Assembly (NCBI GenBank): GCA_009859145.1
Contig: VRVR01000043.1
Location: 20,721-84,720, forward strand
DNA from: Andalucia godoyi
Taxonomy: Eukaryota > Discoba > Jakobea > Jakobida > Andaluciidae
Direction of reading: 5' to 3'
DNA length: 64,000 bases
Shown here: positions 1-9,500 of the stretch, piece by piece
How the letters are laid out: each line of letters starts with the position of its first letter
Position numbering within the stretch: the first letter of the stretch is position 1
Position numbers and translations under genes: made by a program
Notes under the pieces: model-generated
Databases searched by the model: none
The model's input: the letters and a program-made list of their open reading frames with translations, nothing else
What the model was told of the DNA's origin: nothing

Positions 1-753
1 AACTCTCTTACACCAATTGAGCAAAGCCAGCTGATCGAAGCCGCTGGATTTGAAATCGGTCGTTGCGACTCCATGGAGATTCGGCAGAGAATGGTTGACC
101 ATTTCTCGAAAATCGACTTTCGCTTGGCGTGTGGAGTGGCAGAATTGACAGGGGCAGCGCCGCCGACCACAGACAGCTCTACGACGCCTCGATACCTTGC
201 CCCGGAAGTTTCGATGGAGCGGGGCGCGAACCATCAGACAATCCGCTCGACCAAAATCGCTGTGCTGTGCGCACATGGATTTGATGGAGTGCAATACTAC
301 GAGTGTCTCCGGAGAATGCACAACCATGAAGGGGCCGTGGTCGAGCTTGTTGCGCCCTACGGCGGAGTGATCCGCAGCGTTGGGGGAGACGGCGTCGCCG
401 CCGCAAAGACTCTTAAAACGGCTTCTGGTGTGCTGTATGACGCGGTGTACGTACCAGGGGGAAGAGGAAGCGTGGACTCTCTCCTGAAGCTGCGGGAAGC
501 TGTGCGATTTCTGGACGACATGTATGTCCATGGAAAGCCCATTTGTGCGTCGAACGAGGGAGTGGATCTTCTTGCGATCTCCAGATGCGGTCGATTTGCA
601 AAGCTGGCAGACGCGCATTTGCTGGTGGACAAGGGTGTCGTGACAACGCGAAATGTCATGAAGGATCGCTCAGAATTTCTCGACGCTTGCGTCGCTGCCG
701 GAAAACAAATTCGATTTTGGGATGTCCGCAAAGACGACGTTGCAATTCCTTAA
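1..753 (+). CDS. Large-subunit catalase, C-terminal part (5' truncated by window edge)
   Basis: The frame is open from base 1, so the start lies upstream of the window. The first ~50 visible residues (PIEQSQLIEAAGFEIGRCDS, then MEIRQRMVDHF) match the helical segment at the end of the core of large monofunctional haem catalases of the KatE/HPII type. After a low-complexity linker, residues from about 80 onward (KIAVLCAHGFDGVQYYECL ... VYVPGGRGSVDSL ... GKPICASNEGVDLL) form the DJ-1/PfpI-like class I amidotransferase-fold domain that marks large-subunit catalases. Known role of the family: breakdown of hydrogen peroxide. The haem-binding part is not in this window, so activity cannot be judged. 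The gene converges on the DUF423 gene 160 bp downstream. Confidence 0.85.
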   Translation, partial: NSLTPIEQSQLIEAAGFEIGRCDSMEIRQRMVDHFSKIDFRLACGVAELTGAAPPTTDSSTTPRYLAPEVSMERGANHQTIRSTKIAVLCAHGFDGVQYYECLRRMHNHEGAVVELVAPYGGVIRSVGGDGVAAAKTLKTASGVLYDAVYVPGGRGSVDSLLKLREAVRFLDDMYVHGKPICASNEGVDLLAISRCGRFAKLADAHLLVDKGVVTTRNVMKDRSEFLDACVAAGKQIRFWDVRKDDVAIP

Positions 754-913
754 TCCATCGTTTTCGTAATAAGAGAAGAAGAATGAACCGGGAATGTAAA
801 ACGCGTTCACTAGCATATATCCCACATCCACAACATCCAAAGTATCGTTTCATTTTAAATTTCAACTTCAATTTCATTCTTTTTTTTTCTCCCGCCTTTT
901 ATCCGTGATCGTA

Positions 914-1297
914 TCAAGCGAAGCAAAGCAGGACCCAAGCAGCCATCATGCACATGCCACCCTTTGGTGCCAGTGCAGCGGAAGAAAACGGCAGCAGCGG
1001 CCTCTGTCGCTCAGCCGCACGATCGTACAACGAGCCACAGAACAGCAGCGTTCCTATGCCCATCAGATATCCGGACGCAACAGCAATGTTTGGGCGCTTG
1101 CACATCGAAGACGCAGCATAGATTGAGGTTATCATCATTCCCGAAGAGTGAAGCGCGTGAAACAGGTTTGCGGTGTCCCACATTTTCGAAAAATGCGCAT
1201 CACTGGACTTTGGCTGTACCACATGAGATCCGTATGCTGCAAGCCCCACCACCGAGCCCATGGACAAGGCTCCGATGCGAAACAACGCCGTATTCAT
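914..1297 (-). CDS. TMEM256/DUF423 family small membrane protein
   Basis: 127 aa from the ATG at 1297; the frame continues further 5' but without another ATG. The protein starts MNTALFRIGALSMGSVVGLA and has four hydrophobic segments. It shares the family hallmarks: an N-terminal glycine-rich helix followed by AAYGSHV, a central NLFHALHS motif, GIGTLLFCGSLY, and a C-terminal LAPKGGMCMMAAWVLL. Length matches animal TMEM256 and bacterial DUF423 proteins (110-130 aa). The molecular function of the family is not established; it is predicted to be an integral membrane protein. The gene is divergent from the thioredoxin-fold gene at 1611. Confidence 0.85.
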   Translation of the reverse strand: MNTALFRIGALSMGSVVGLAAYGSHVVQPKSSDAHFSKMWDTANLFHALHSSGMMITSIYAASSMCKRPNIAVASGYLMGIGTLLFCGSLYDRAAERQRPLLPFSSAALAPKGGMCMMAAWVLLCFA

Positions 1298-1610
1298 TTC
1301 TTTACCCTCCAAGGGGAAGGAAAAAAACGCTTTTCGCTCACGTCTGAGGAAACCGATCTATGTATTTCCTCACTGCGCCGCTGCTTGCTTGGGTCAGCCC
1401 GCGCGACACGTGACGCCTTTTTCGAAAAGCATGCTCAAGTACTGCTGCGGACCTCAAGTCTTTCGCCGCCCGAAAACGAAAACGAAAAGCCTGACGCTCC
1501 CTTCTTTCTTTTTGTTTTTCTTTTTTCAAGACTGTTGCTTATTATTATGATCGTTGATTGTTCCGTTTTTACTCTTGTTTAATCGTTGATAAGAGATTTA
1601 TGCATCGCTA
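1298..1610. other. Divergent intergenic region
   Basis: This 313-bp spacer lies between two divergently transcribed genes and should hold both promoters. It contains a run of CGAAAA-type units near 1467-1490 followed by a pyrimidine-rich stretch at 1500-1530. No RNA gene or further coding region is apparent. Confidence 0.5.
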
Positions 1611-2633
1611 ATGTCAAATCAGGTGATTGGCTCGTGGTGGTTTTGGTTCTACTATCATGCGATTCCTGTAGGAGGCGTCATTCCGGAGGACGCGAAACGG
1701 CAAGTTTTGCCCGGTCGGCAGTCGTTTCTTGGGTCATTTCTCACGTTTCTGCCTCGTCGAACGTTGGATCTTCATTTCGCAGCTGGGGAGCTGCATGTTT
1801 TGGTGTTCTTTCCGGACTGCGGCCTTGGACTGTCCTCGTTTGCAAGGGAATTGGCCAATTCCCTCAAGACATCTGCGCTCATTGCAGCCAACCAAAATCG
1901 GATTCACGGTGTGGTAAACTGCGCTTCTTTGCAGGAGTTCGACAATGCAACAAAACTGCTTCCTTCCGGGGTCCAGTTGTGGGCCGACGTTGGTGGAAGG
2001 CTTGCGAAATCATTCGGTGTGAAGCCGTTGTTGGAGACTGTAGACATTCGATCGATGCTCTCCAACAGTAGTTTGCAGAGTGCTGAGGACACCGCTGCAA
2101 AATCTATGAGCGAACAAGTACAGCCTTGCGTGTTTTTTATCAAGAATCAGCAAATCGTCAAGTCGCCATCGCATCAACCGAAATTTCAGGGAATTAGCAT
2201 CCCTACGATCAAAGAAACGCTCGAATTCTGCGTGAACAGTGCCAAATTGGACATCGCGAAAATGACAGATGCAGCGTCGTATGGGTCGCCGCTTTCTGAA
2301 CAGGACATTCGAACACGCTTTCCAGAGGCCTGGAGTGATTTTCTGACAAACTGTGCCGATCTTCCTCCCCATCTGCGCAATTCAGAGACCCATAAAACCA
2401 AGGCCAAGACCAAAGCGACAACAGCAACAACAACAACAACAACGACGACAGGGATATCAAAAGAATCGACGGCTGCAAAGCAGAGGACAAAGCCAAGTAA
2501 GACCAAATCGTCTTCCGCCTCTGAGACGTCTCCTCTGCAGGACAGAAAAGCAACAAGCGCAGCTGGTAGTGTGCCCAAGCGGCCAAAGCGATTTACTCCA
2601 CCGCAGGCGCCAAAGATTCGATCTCGATTATGA
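1611..2633 (+). CDS. Thioredoxin/peroxiredoxin-fold protein with basic low-complexity tail
   Basis: 340 aa from the ATG at 1611, the only usable in-frame ATG near the 5' end. Residues ~55-190 resemble an AhpC/TSA-like thioredoxin fold: a hydrophobic strand LHVLVFFPDCG followed by a helix, then WADVGGRLAKSFGV (compare the 'D..g..ak.yGV' signature of peroxiredoxins) and a terminal strand VQPCVFFIKNQQIV. A cysteine (PDCG) sits close to the usual peroxidatic position, but the classic PxxxTxxC motif is absent, so peroxidase activity is doubtful. The C-terminal ~90 residues are Lys/Thr/Ser rich with a poly-Thr run encoded by an ACA repeat at 2420-2445 and look disordered, perhaps nucleic-acid binding. 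The stop overlaps the 3' end of the opposite-strand gene. Confidence 0.5.
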   Translation: MSNQVIGSWWFWFYYHAIPVGGVIPEDAKRQVLPGRQSFLGSFLTFLPRRTLDLHFAAGELHVLVFFPDCGLGLSSFARELANSLKTSALIAANQNRIHGVVNCASLQEFDNATKLLPSGVQLWADVGGRLAKSFGVKPLLETVDIRSMLSNSSLQSAEDTAAKSMSEQVQPCVFFIKNQQIVKSPSHQPKFQGISIPTIKETLEFCVNSAKLDIAKMTDAASYGSPLSEQDIRTRFPEAWSDFLTNCADLPPHLRNSETHKTKAKTKATTATTTTTTTTGISKESTAAKQRTKPSKTKSSSASETSPLQDRKATSAAGSVPKRPKRFTPPQAPKIRSRL

Positions 2634-5399
2634 ACGATCTTCTAAAGAATGGTCGGCAATCCGTTTGGAGCTGCGTGCCAGCGAGGCATGCACAAAGGAG
2701 ATAATTCGCGTTGCCAGCTGGGAAGCTTCCAGTGCTTCGTTCATGGCCATCATGGGCATTGCGGTACTTGCTCTGCTTCGCTGAAGAATCTCGTCATGTG
2801 CTGCTCGGAGATGGTACAGCACTTCCTGTTTTGCATCGCGAGAGCAAAATGGATCCTTCGCAGGCGGTATCGAAGGACTCGGGGTCTGCAGTTTCTGCGG
2901 GAGGAAAAACGTCACTCGTTTTCCCTCTGGGATTTGCGAGCATTCACCCTCTGCAGCATGCGTGTGTCCTTGATTGTGGTGGTGGTGCTGGTGCTGGTGA
3001 TGTTGTGCAGACAAGATTGCCAGTCGAATCCGCTTTCCAACGGGCGATGTAAAGGATTCCATGCCCTCCATTTGCTCTCGTTTCTTATGAGGAGACTCGG
3101 AAGTCCTCCTGCAGCCAACCGGCGAGGCAACAGACCTTGTGATCCCTTTTCCCCTGATTCGCGCATCTGGAGTGCTGTTGTCTGGTCTTTTCGCAGCGAT
3201 GATTGACGTTTCCAGCCACAATCGGGATAAATACTCTTTGCATTCTTCCAGAAAATCAAATCTACAACAAACTGCCTCTATTCTGGTCAATACAGCCTCC
3301 TCCGGACTGTTCTTGCTCAGGTGAAGCGCAACAGTACCGACAAACTTGTCCCATAGCTCCTTGATTTGCGATTCAAGCACCCCGAAGCAGTTACCGGCAA
3401 ACGCGATGGCCGTGCACGTCACAAACGCATCGAAACAGATACCACCGGCGTCCAACACATCGGTGGTGGAAATCTTTGCGTCCAGAATTTCAAATACCTC
3501 TTGAGAAAAGCGGGACATTGCGTCCGCTGGCCCTCCAAACAAAACCTTGATGTTCTGCAATGCAAATCTCGACATCTCAAGAATTCTTTCCAAAATGATG
3601 CGAGGATCTTCGATACTTTGTCGGAAACAGAGAATCCCTACTTTCAACACGGACAACAGATGAGGGCCGGAAAAAGGGGTCGTGCTATCCAGACGACAAC
3701 TCGCAAACATTGCTGCATACATCGGCTCCAACAACGCCGCATCTGTCCGATTTTCATAGACCCATTGGGATAGGTGCAAACCCGCAGTTGGATGGGACAT
3801 GAACAGGCGACACATCCGATACACATTGCATATCAAGGGAGCATACGAAAATGGAAGCCGTGCAGTGACGAACGAGCTCTCAGACACAATTTGCCGGATG
3901 AGGGCAAGTGCCACTGGAAACTGCAGTTCAACACTTTCTGCATCCAGATTCTCCACGCTCGCAGAATTCTCGAGTTCTTTCAAAAGCTGCACGGAAATCG
4001 GATTGATGTCCTCCGCGAAGACCGATTTAACCCAAGCGGCGAGCTCCTCCTTCAGCACGCCATTGCCGCCGACCAGAGCGTCATGAGCGACATCCAACGC
4101 AGAGACATCCAAGCAGCTGGAAAACACATGCGATATCTTGGAGAAGCATTCATACGCAACCCGTCTGACTTGAGCTTCGTCAAAGTTCTTGAAAGCATAT
4201 TGCAGAGGCTTCAAAAGCCGCGACAATATCTTGTGCCGCGAATGCTCCTGTCCGCTTTGAGATCCCCATTCATGCACGTGCTCTCGGAACGCGACAAAAT
4301 CGATGTATGCAGTCCAAACGTACTGCAAAAGCATGCAGCGAACCGAGATCGTATCAATATGGATGAGTGATTCCTGGAACAGGACGAGCATCGGATTGAG
4401 AACCGTCGAGACGGAAAGGGTGGAGCTTACGTTCAGAAGGAACGACAGACTCATGATCACGTATTCCAGAATAGGAGGAGGAAGCGTCCCCTGCGCACTT
4501 TCTGCTTCCTCTGCCATCATCTTGAATCGATCAAACACTGCGCGGAGAGCCTCGAGAAGACTGCTGGACTCCGCGCACGAAAAGAGATCTATACTGTGTA
4601 GAAATCGATGCGAACATATTCTGGCGATGGACAAGGCAGCCTTTTCCGTGTTTCCAACCTCGCCTTGGCGAACGGCCGAGAAGCAAATCCGAAAAACAAC
4701 GAGCAGGACACTCGGAAACGCCGAAACGGATGAAAACAGAGAATTATCATGGCCGCTCTTATTGCTGCTGCTGCTGCTGCTGTTTTGGGCAACCAATCGA
4801 TGGAGGCTCCGCAGACACTGTTGAAATGAAGCAGACTGAAGCGTGTCTGGAAATGCGTGTTTTCGAAACGATTCCAAAAAATAAGTGCAAACGCAAGAAA
4901 TCAAGGAAGCCACGCAGGACTGTGGTGATATTTGCGCCAGGTCCAGCCTTTGTTCCGCGATCACAAACATCACAATATTGTGCACAATCGACGAACAATA
5001 CGAGCTGTTCAGAAGCGAGACAAACAGATTGAGGATTCTGGAGGACAGATCTGCAGGAAACGAGATGGCAAGCTCGCGATAAGACAGCAAGAATCCTAGC
5101 GTCCGTAGCGCAAAGACGAACACAATCTCCCAATCGGCAGAGACCGAATACTCGTTGAGAAACCGATCCAGCGACACAATTAAGAGGATCTTTTCAGCCA
5201 GGCATTTCCAGACCGTCGGCTCAATCTCTTCCGAACGGACAAGATCAAACAGCGACAGCCGTGTCTCCGCACTGATCGCACGCAGCTGGCTTTGGACATT
5301 GGACAGCAAGTCGACAAGTTGCTCAATGTCGCCATCTTCCGGCGCTCTCAGCAGATCTCGGATCGAATGTACAAGCCCGGACTTGTCAATCTCGCTCAT
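2628..5399 (-). CDS. Large alpha-helical (HEAT/ARM-like) protein with RVxF-like motif
   Basis: 923 aa from the ATG at 5399 (MSEIDKSGLVHSIRDLL). The frame extends 39 codons further 5', but that part translates a microsatellite and is almost certainly not coding. Residues 1-~760 are leucine-rich amphipathic helices of the HEAT/ARM type with no catalytic motif. The last ~160 residues are basic and Ser/Pro rich with several SP sites followed by basic residues (SPVGKR, SPHKK), a His-rich stretch, and KRVTFFLP at about residue 827 (2901-2930), which fits the RVxF docking motif for protein phosphatase 1. A Rif1-like protein, where helical repeats are combined with PP1 docking, is one possibility, but I see no decisive signature. 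Other helical-repeat scaffolds, such as nuclear transport or condensin-type proteins, are equally open. Confidence 0.6.
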   Translation of the reverse strand: MSEIDKSGLVHSIRDLLRAPEDGDIEQLVDLLSNVQSQLRAISAETRLSLFDLVRSEEIEPTVWKCLAEKILLIVSLDRFLNEYSVSADWEIVFVFALRTLGFLLSYRELAISFPADLSSRILNLFVSLLNSSYCSSIVHNIVMFVIAEQRLDLAQISPQSCVASLISCVCTYFLESFRKHAFPDTLQSASFQQCLRSLHRLVAQNSSSSSSNKSGHDNSLFSSVSAFPSVLLVVFRICFSAVRQGEVGNTEKAALSIARICSHRFLHSIDLFSCAESSSLLEALRAVFDRFKMMAEEAESAQGTLPPPILEYVIMSLSFLLNVSSTLSVSTVLNPMLVLFQESLIHIDTISVRCMLLQYVWTAYIDFVAFREHVHEWGSQSGQEHSRHKILSRLLKPLQYAFKNFDEAQVRRVAYECFSKISHVFSSCLDVSALDVAHDALVGGNGVLKEELAAWVKSVFAEDINPISVQLLKELENSASVENLDAESVELQFPVALALIRQIVSESSFVTARLPFSYAPLICNVYRMCRLFMSHPTAGLHLSQWVYENRTDAALLEPMYAAMFASCRLDSTTPFSGPHLLSVLKVGILCFRQSIEDPRIILERILEMSRFALQNIKVLFGGPADAMSRFSQEVFEILDAKISTTDVLDAGGICFDAFVTCTAIAFAGNCFGVLESQIKELWDKFVGTVALHLSKNSPEEAVLTRIEAVCCRFDFLEECKEYLSRLWLETSIIAAKRPDNSTPDARIRGKGITRSVASPVGCRRTSESPHKKREQMEGMESFTSPVGKRIRLAILSAQHHQHQHHHHNQGHTHAAEGECSQIPEGKRVTFFLPQKLQTPSPSIPPAKDPFCSRDAKQEVLYHLRAAHDEILQRSRASTAMPMMAMNEALEASQLATRIISFVHASLARSSKRIADHSLEDRS

Positions 5400-5410
5400 T
5401 CCTACGTGAA

Positions 5411-5411
5411 G

Positions 5412-5478
<67 letters not shown>

Positions 5479-5483
5479 GAGAC
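5411..5483. repeat. Compound microsatellite (TA)n(GT)n(GA)n
   Basis: Directly adjoining dinucleotide runs: TA at about 5412-5428, GT at 5429-5447 and GA from 5447 to about 5483 with one interruption. It begins 12 bp upstream of the start codon of the helical-repeat gene and lies in the divergent promoter region shared with the PIN-like gene. Confidence 0.95.
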
Positions 5484-5706
5484 TGTCTGTGCGAAGGAAA
5501 CGGGAAACATAGACAACAGACAAGGATCACAATAGAGAAAAAACGGAGAGAAAATGGCGGCTGTTTCATGTTTGAGTCATCGTAGTGAAAGGAGCCGAAA
5601 TTCCCGACGACTTCGTGCTGCACCTTGCATCGCTCCACGGCGCGTGGTGTTGTGTGGACCGTGAAGTGCGGATGTGCGGATGTGCGGATGTGCGTCTGGA
5701 GACAAG

Positions 5707-6441
5707 ATGGAGCCGTTCGAAGTGCTTCGAGCGCTGTCTCGACTGTGCAGATTGTCTGGTGCTCCATGCTCGCTCTTCGATCTCACGACGTCGCTGTTAC
5801 CAGACTGCATACAGTCAGCTCATGACCGCCGACTGGTGCTCAAATGTCTCGAAAGCCTGCAGTCGACGAATCTTGTCCAGCGGGCGGATGGCCTTGCCGT
5901 CGAGCAGCAGCTCGGGCGATGGGAAGTTACAGATTCCGGGTGGGAAACACTCGAAACGAACCTGCGTGAGCTGAAGGTCTCGGAAATCGCTCGGACAGCT
6001 CGAGAGCGGCAGGCTGCCCAACAACAACAACAAAATTGTAATTACAATGGCGACGGCGTACGACCTGCATTGTATACAAGATTCGAAAAAGAAGTTGCGG
6101 AATCGATTGTGATACTGGATTTGGATCACAATCACGGACGAGTGGAAGATCTGCTGTCTGAAATCCAGTGCAATCCGAAATTGCATGTGTTTGTGTGCGT
6201 TTCGCGAGGGTACTCGTACAAGCGACCCGTCCATCCTCAGTGGCACTATGTGGCATGCGAGGCCCATGGATTTGAGAGCGAGTCCGATGTTCGAATGATG
6301 GTTTTCATCGGGGGGAAACTTGCAGACGGCTCCTGGGAGACCGTTCGCAACATTCGAATCGTATCAAAAGACCGCATATTCGCGCCGCTTGTTCCTATTT
6401 TGAAAGAGCATTTGCCAAACGTGACGTGCACGTTGGAGTGA
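5707..6441 (+). CDS. Winged-helix plus PIN-like nuclease-fold protein
   Basis: 244 aa from the ATG at 5707 (MEPFEVLRALSRLC); an in-frame ATG at 5680 would add nine cysteine/glycine-rich residues and is less likely. The first ~90 residues look like a winged-helix domain ending in a wing-like RWEVTDSGWETLE. After a poly-Gln/Asn linker, residues ~125-244 follow a PIN-like pattern: strand with acidic residues (SIVILDLDHNHGRVEDLL), strand VFVCVSRGYSY, SESDVRMMVFIGGKLADGS with a central Asp, and IRIVSKDRIFAPLVPIL with an Asp after the strand. This is inferred from motif spacing only. The family assignment and any RNase activity are unproven. It converges on the giant gene, 115 bp between stops. Confidence 0.5.
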   Translation: MEPFEVLRALSRLCRLSGAPCSLFDLTTSLLPDCIQSAHDRRLVLKCLESLQSTNLVQRADGLAVEQQLGRWEVTDSGWETLETNLRELKVSEIARTARERQAAQQQQQNCNYNGDGVRPALYTRFEKEVAESIVILDLDHNHGRVEDLLSEIQCNPKLHVFVCVSRGYSYKRPVHPQWHYVACEAHGFESESDVRMMVFIGGKLADGSWETVRNIRIVSKDRIFAPLVPILKEHLPNVTCTLE

Positions 6442-6556
6442 GAGATCAGATGCCGCTAAGAAAGAAGAAATACATAAACATAATTTAAGCCAGCTTCAAT
6501 ACAACGGGTGGTGGTGTCAACATTCAAAATAGCCAAACAGGGAAAGCCGTACCGGA

Positions 6557-9500
6557 TCAGGCGGAAGGCGGCGGAACAATGGCAGCCAATCGCTCGCGTA
6601 TCTCATGGATTACAAGGTCCACGTCCGAAGCACCTTTCAGCTCCGTCTCCCGCGTCTTTTGCCACTCCGCAGAAAGCGATGACAGCTTCTCATCGACAGC
6701 GCAAAGCTTGACAAACAATGGCGAACGGCGCAACAAATCGAACAACTGCTCCTCCGGAGGCAGCTGGAAGAACTTGGTCACCGTGTCCATGGATTGCGGA
6801 GGCGACATCAAAACCGTGGAAGTAACTGCAGATCGAGGAAGCAGTTGCTTGTTGGACAACGAACGTTGAAGCAGCGATGGCCGTGCATCGCCAGCATCAG
6901 ATCTGACGGTGCCAGAAGACGCAGCATCAGCAGGCTTTGCAGCGACTGTGCGCTTCAATTTGCTAACCGCCAACATCACTGTCGACTGCTGCTTCTGCAA
7001 TTTCGAGTGCCACTCCTTTTCAGCCTCGTGCTCCAACCTTCGGCGAGAAGCTTCCCTTTCGCGCTCAAGAGCTTTCTCCATAGCAACCTTTTCGTCCATT
7101 TCCTTCTGCCGCTTCGTACGCTTTCGATCCTGTTTTTCAGACAGTTTCTTTCGCAGCGCGTCCTCTTGCTTTGCTCGTTCAACATCCAGCGCAGAAACAA
7201 GAGTATTGATTTCCTTTGCGTGATTCTCCAGAAGTTCCTTTCGCTGCTGCTCCTGCAATTCTCCCTGAAGTGCCAATTCCTCGGCTTTCTCCTTCTCCTT
7301 CTGCAATCGCAGTTGCTCCATGGCCAACTGACGGCGCCTTCGTTCGTCTTCAATTCCCTTTTCCATTCGTGCCCTTTCCGCGTCAAGCTCGGCATCAAGA
7401 GCCGCCATTTCGCGCTGCATCGTTTCCTTCTGCTCATTCTCGATGCGTTGCCTTTCGGCTGCTGCCGCCAATCTCATCTCGTCGCGCTCTCGCTCCAGGC
7501 TCTTCTGCAAGATCTCAATCTCTGATGCTCGCTTCGCAGCTTCGGCTTCTTTCACCTTTCGCTGATGTTCCTGCTGCTGCAAAAACTGTTCCTCCATCTG
7601 AGCCAGAGGGTCGCGGACCATGGACACTGCATCTGTGATTTCCTTGCTATGACGTTGACGGAGCGCAAGGCGCTCTTCAGCATGCTGCATCTCGAGCCAC
7701 TGTCGTGCTGCCGCTTGCTTCTCCGACCGGACTTGCGCATCATCGTGCAACTTTGCAATTTCGTTCAAACGAGACTGGATTTGTGCATCTTGCTCCGATG
7801 CAAGGTCCTCCATTTCGCGTGCATGTCGGCGAGCGAGCATTGCCCGAATGACCTCACGAGCCTTATCCTCCGGAATCTTTCCCGCAGCGATCGCATCCAT
7901 CAATGCTTGTTTTTCAAGTGCCAGCGACGTCTCCGCAGCATGCTTCTTCTGCAGCATCTCCTGTTTCTTCTTCTTCTTTTCTTCGAGCTTCTTCTGAAGA
8001 TCTGCCTTCTGCCGATCCTCTTCAGCACCGATCGAAGAAGCAACACGCGCTGCTTCCGCCTCGTGCTCTGCCATCATCGTTGCAAGCTCTGCTTGCTGTG
8101 CCTTCACAAGCTCCGGGTCTGCAACAGTGGCAGCTGAGATTGCATCGCGCTTTGCTTGAGCAAGCTTTTTGCGCTCCTCTCGCGCAGCAGCATCCCTGCT
8201 CTCCTTTTCACGCCGGGCTTTCTCCAGAGCTTCCTCCTCCTCTTTGTCCTTCGCCAAGCGATGACGCTCCGCTTCTTCCGTTGCGCGCTTCTTGGCGTCT
8301 GCTCGAGCTTTTCTCGCAGACATCTTCTCAGAAATGACAGTTCTTTGTCTGTCCTTTTCCTCGTCCAACGAAGACTCCAGGCGCTTTGCTTCCTCTTCGT
8401 ACGCCTTCATAATTCGATGCTTCTCTGCATCGCTCGTTTCCGCAGTCAATTGCTGCTCCATTTCTCGACGAGCTTTCGCCAGTTCTGTGCGTTTCTGGGA
8501 TTCCAAAGATTCCTCGGATTTGCGCTTCAACTCGATTTCCAATTTCTTGAATTCCTCATCGGCGAGTGCTTGCTGCTGCTTTGATTTGCCTTCGGACGCC
8601 TTCTTCTTCGCATTCAAGCGCAGTGAAATCGCATCCTTCTGCTTCTGTCTCTCCAAATCGAGTTGTTCCTCAAGCCGGTTCACGTTTGCCGAGTGTTCGG
8701 ACAGAAGTCTTGCCTTTTCATCTTCGTTGGCAGCATCTCTCAACTGCGAATCAAGCACCTCCTTCTGTCGCGCGATTTCAGCAGACTTGTGTTTCTCAAG
8801 TCGAAGCAACGCCGCTTGCTCCTCTTCACGTGCCGCAAGAGCGGCTAGCACATTGCTCTCTTTTCCGGCATCCTTCTTCTTTGAAGGTGTGTTCTGGACC
8901 TGCGCAGCGCGTTTAGAAAGCTTTTCCTTCATCTTCAGCATCTGCTTCTCACGCTCTAGATCAAGTTCCGACTCGAGAGAGGCCACGGTGTCCTCGTACT
9001 CTCGCATTATTCTCTCCTTCTCATCCGCAGACGACACTGTCGCAACCTTCTTTTCCATTGCAGTACGAGCAGCGCCGATTTGGCTGTCCATTGCGACAGA
9101 TAGCTCACGAGTAACAGAACCATTGACAACGGCATTCATCATTGAAAACCGCGCCTTTTCCTGGCGATCTCTCAACTCTGCCTTCTTTCGAGCTAACCGC
9201 TCTGCCAGCTTAGCCTCTTGACGAGCTTTCTCCACATCGAGTTGATCATCCAATGCAGCGACGGCACGGACATACTCGTCCATGATTCTTCTCTTCTCGG
9301 CCTCGCTGTCGGCGCCTGCAAGAGACTCCTGCATCTTGCTTTGGGCGTGTTGCAATTTTGCACGGCGATCAACCTCCAACTGCGCTTGAATAGTAGCAAT
9401 TCCGGCAGTCTCTTCCGCTCTTAGTGACGCGCCAATGACTTGCTCGGCCATTCGTTGATCATCTCTTTCCAAAGCTTCAATTTGCGCCAAAACATTGTCG

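Noticed and set aside
1623-1671. Possible GT-AG intron at the 5' end of the thioredoxin-fold gene
   Set aside because: GTGATT...TGTAG has plausible ends, but the 49-nt removal shifts the frame away from the domain-coding frame.
5400-5516. 5' extension of the helical-repeat protein by 39 residues
   Set aside because: It translates the compound dinucleotide repeat (Ser-Leu, Thr-His, Ile-Tyr runs); the ATG at 5399 begins ordinary sequence.
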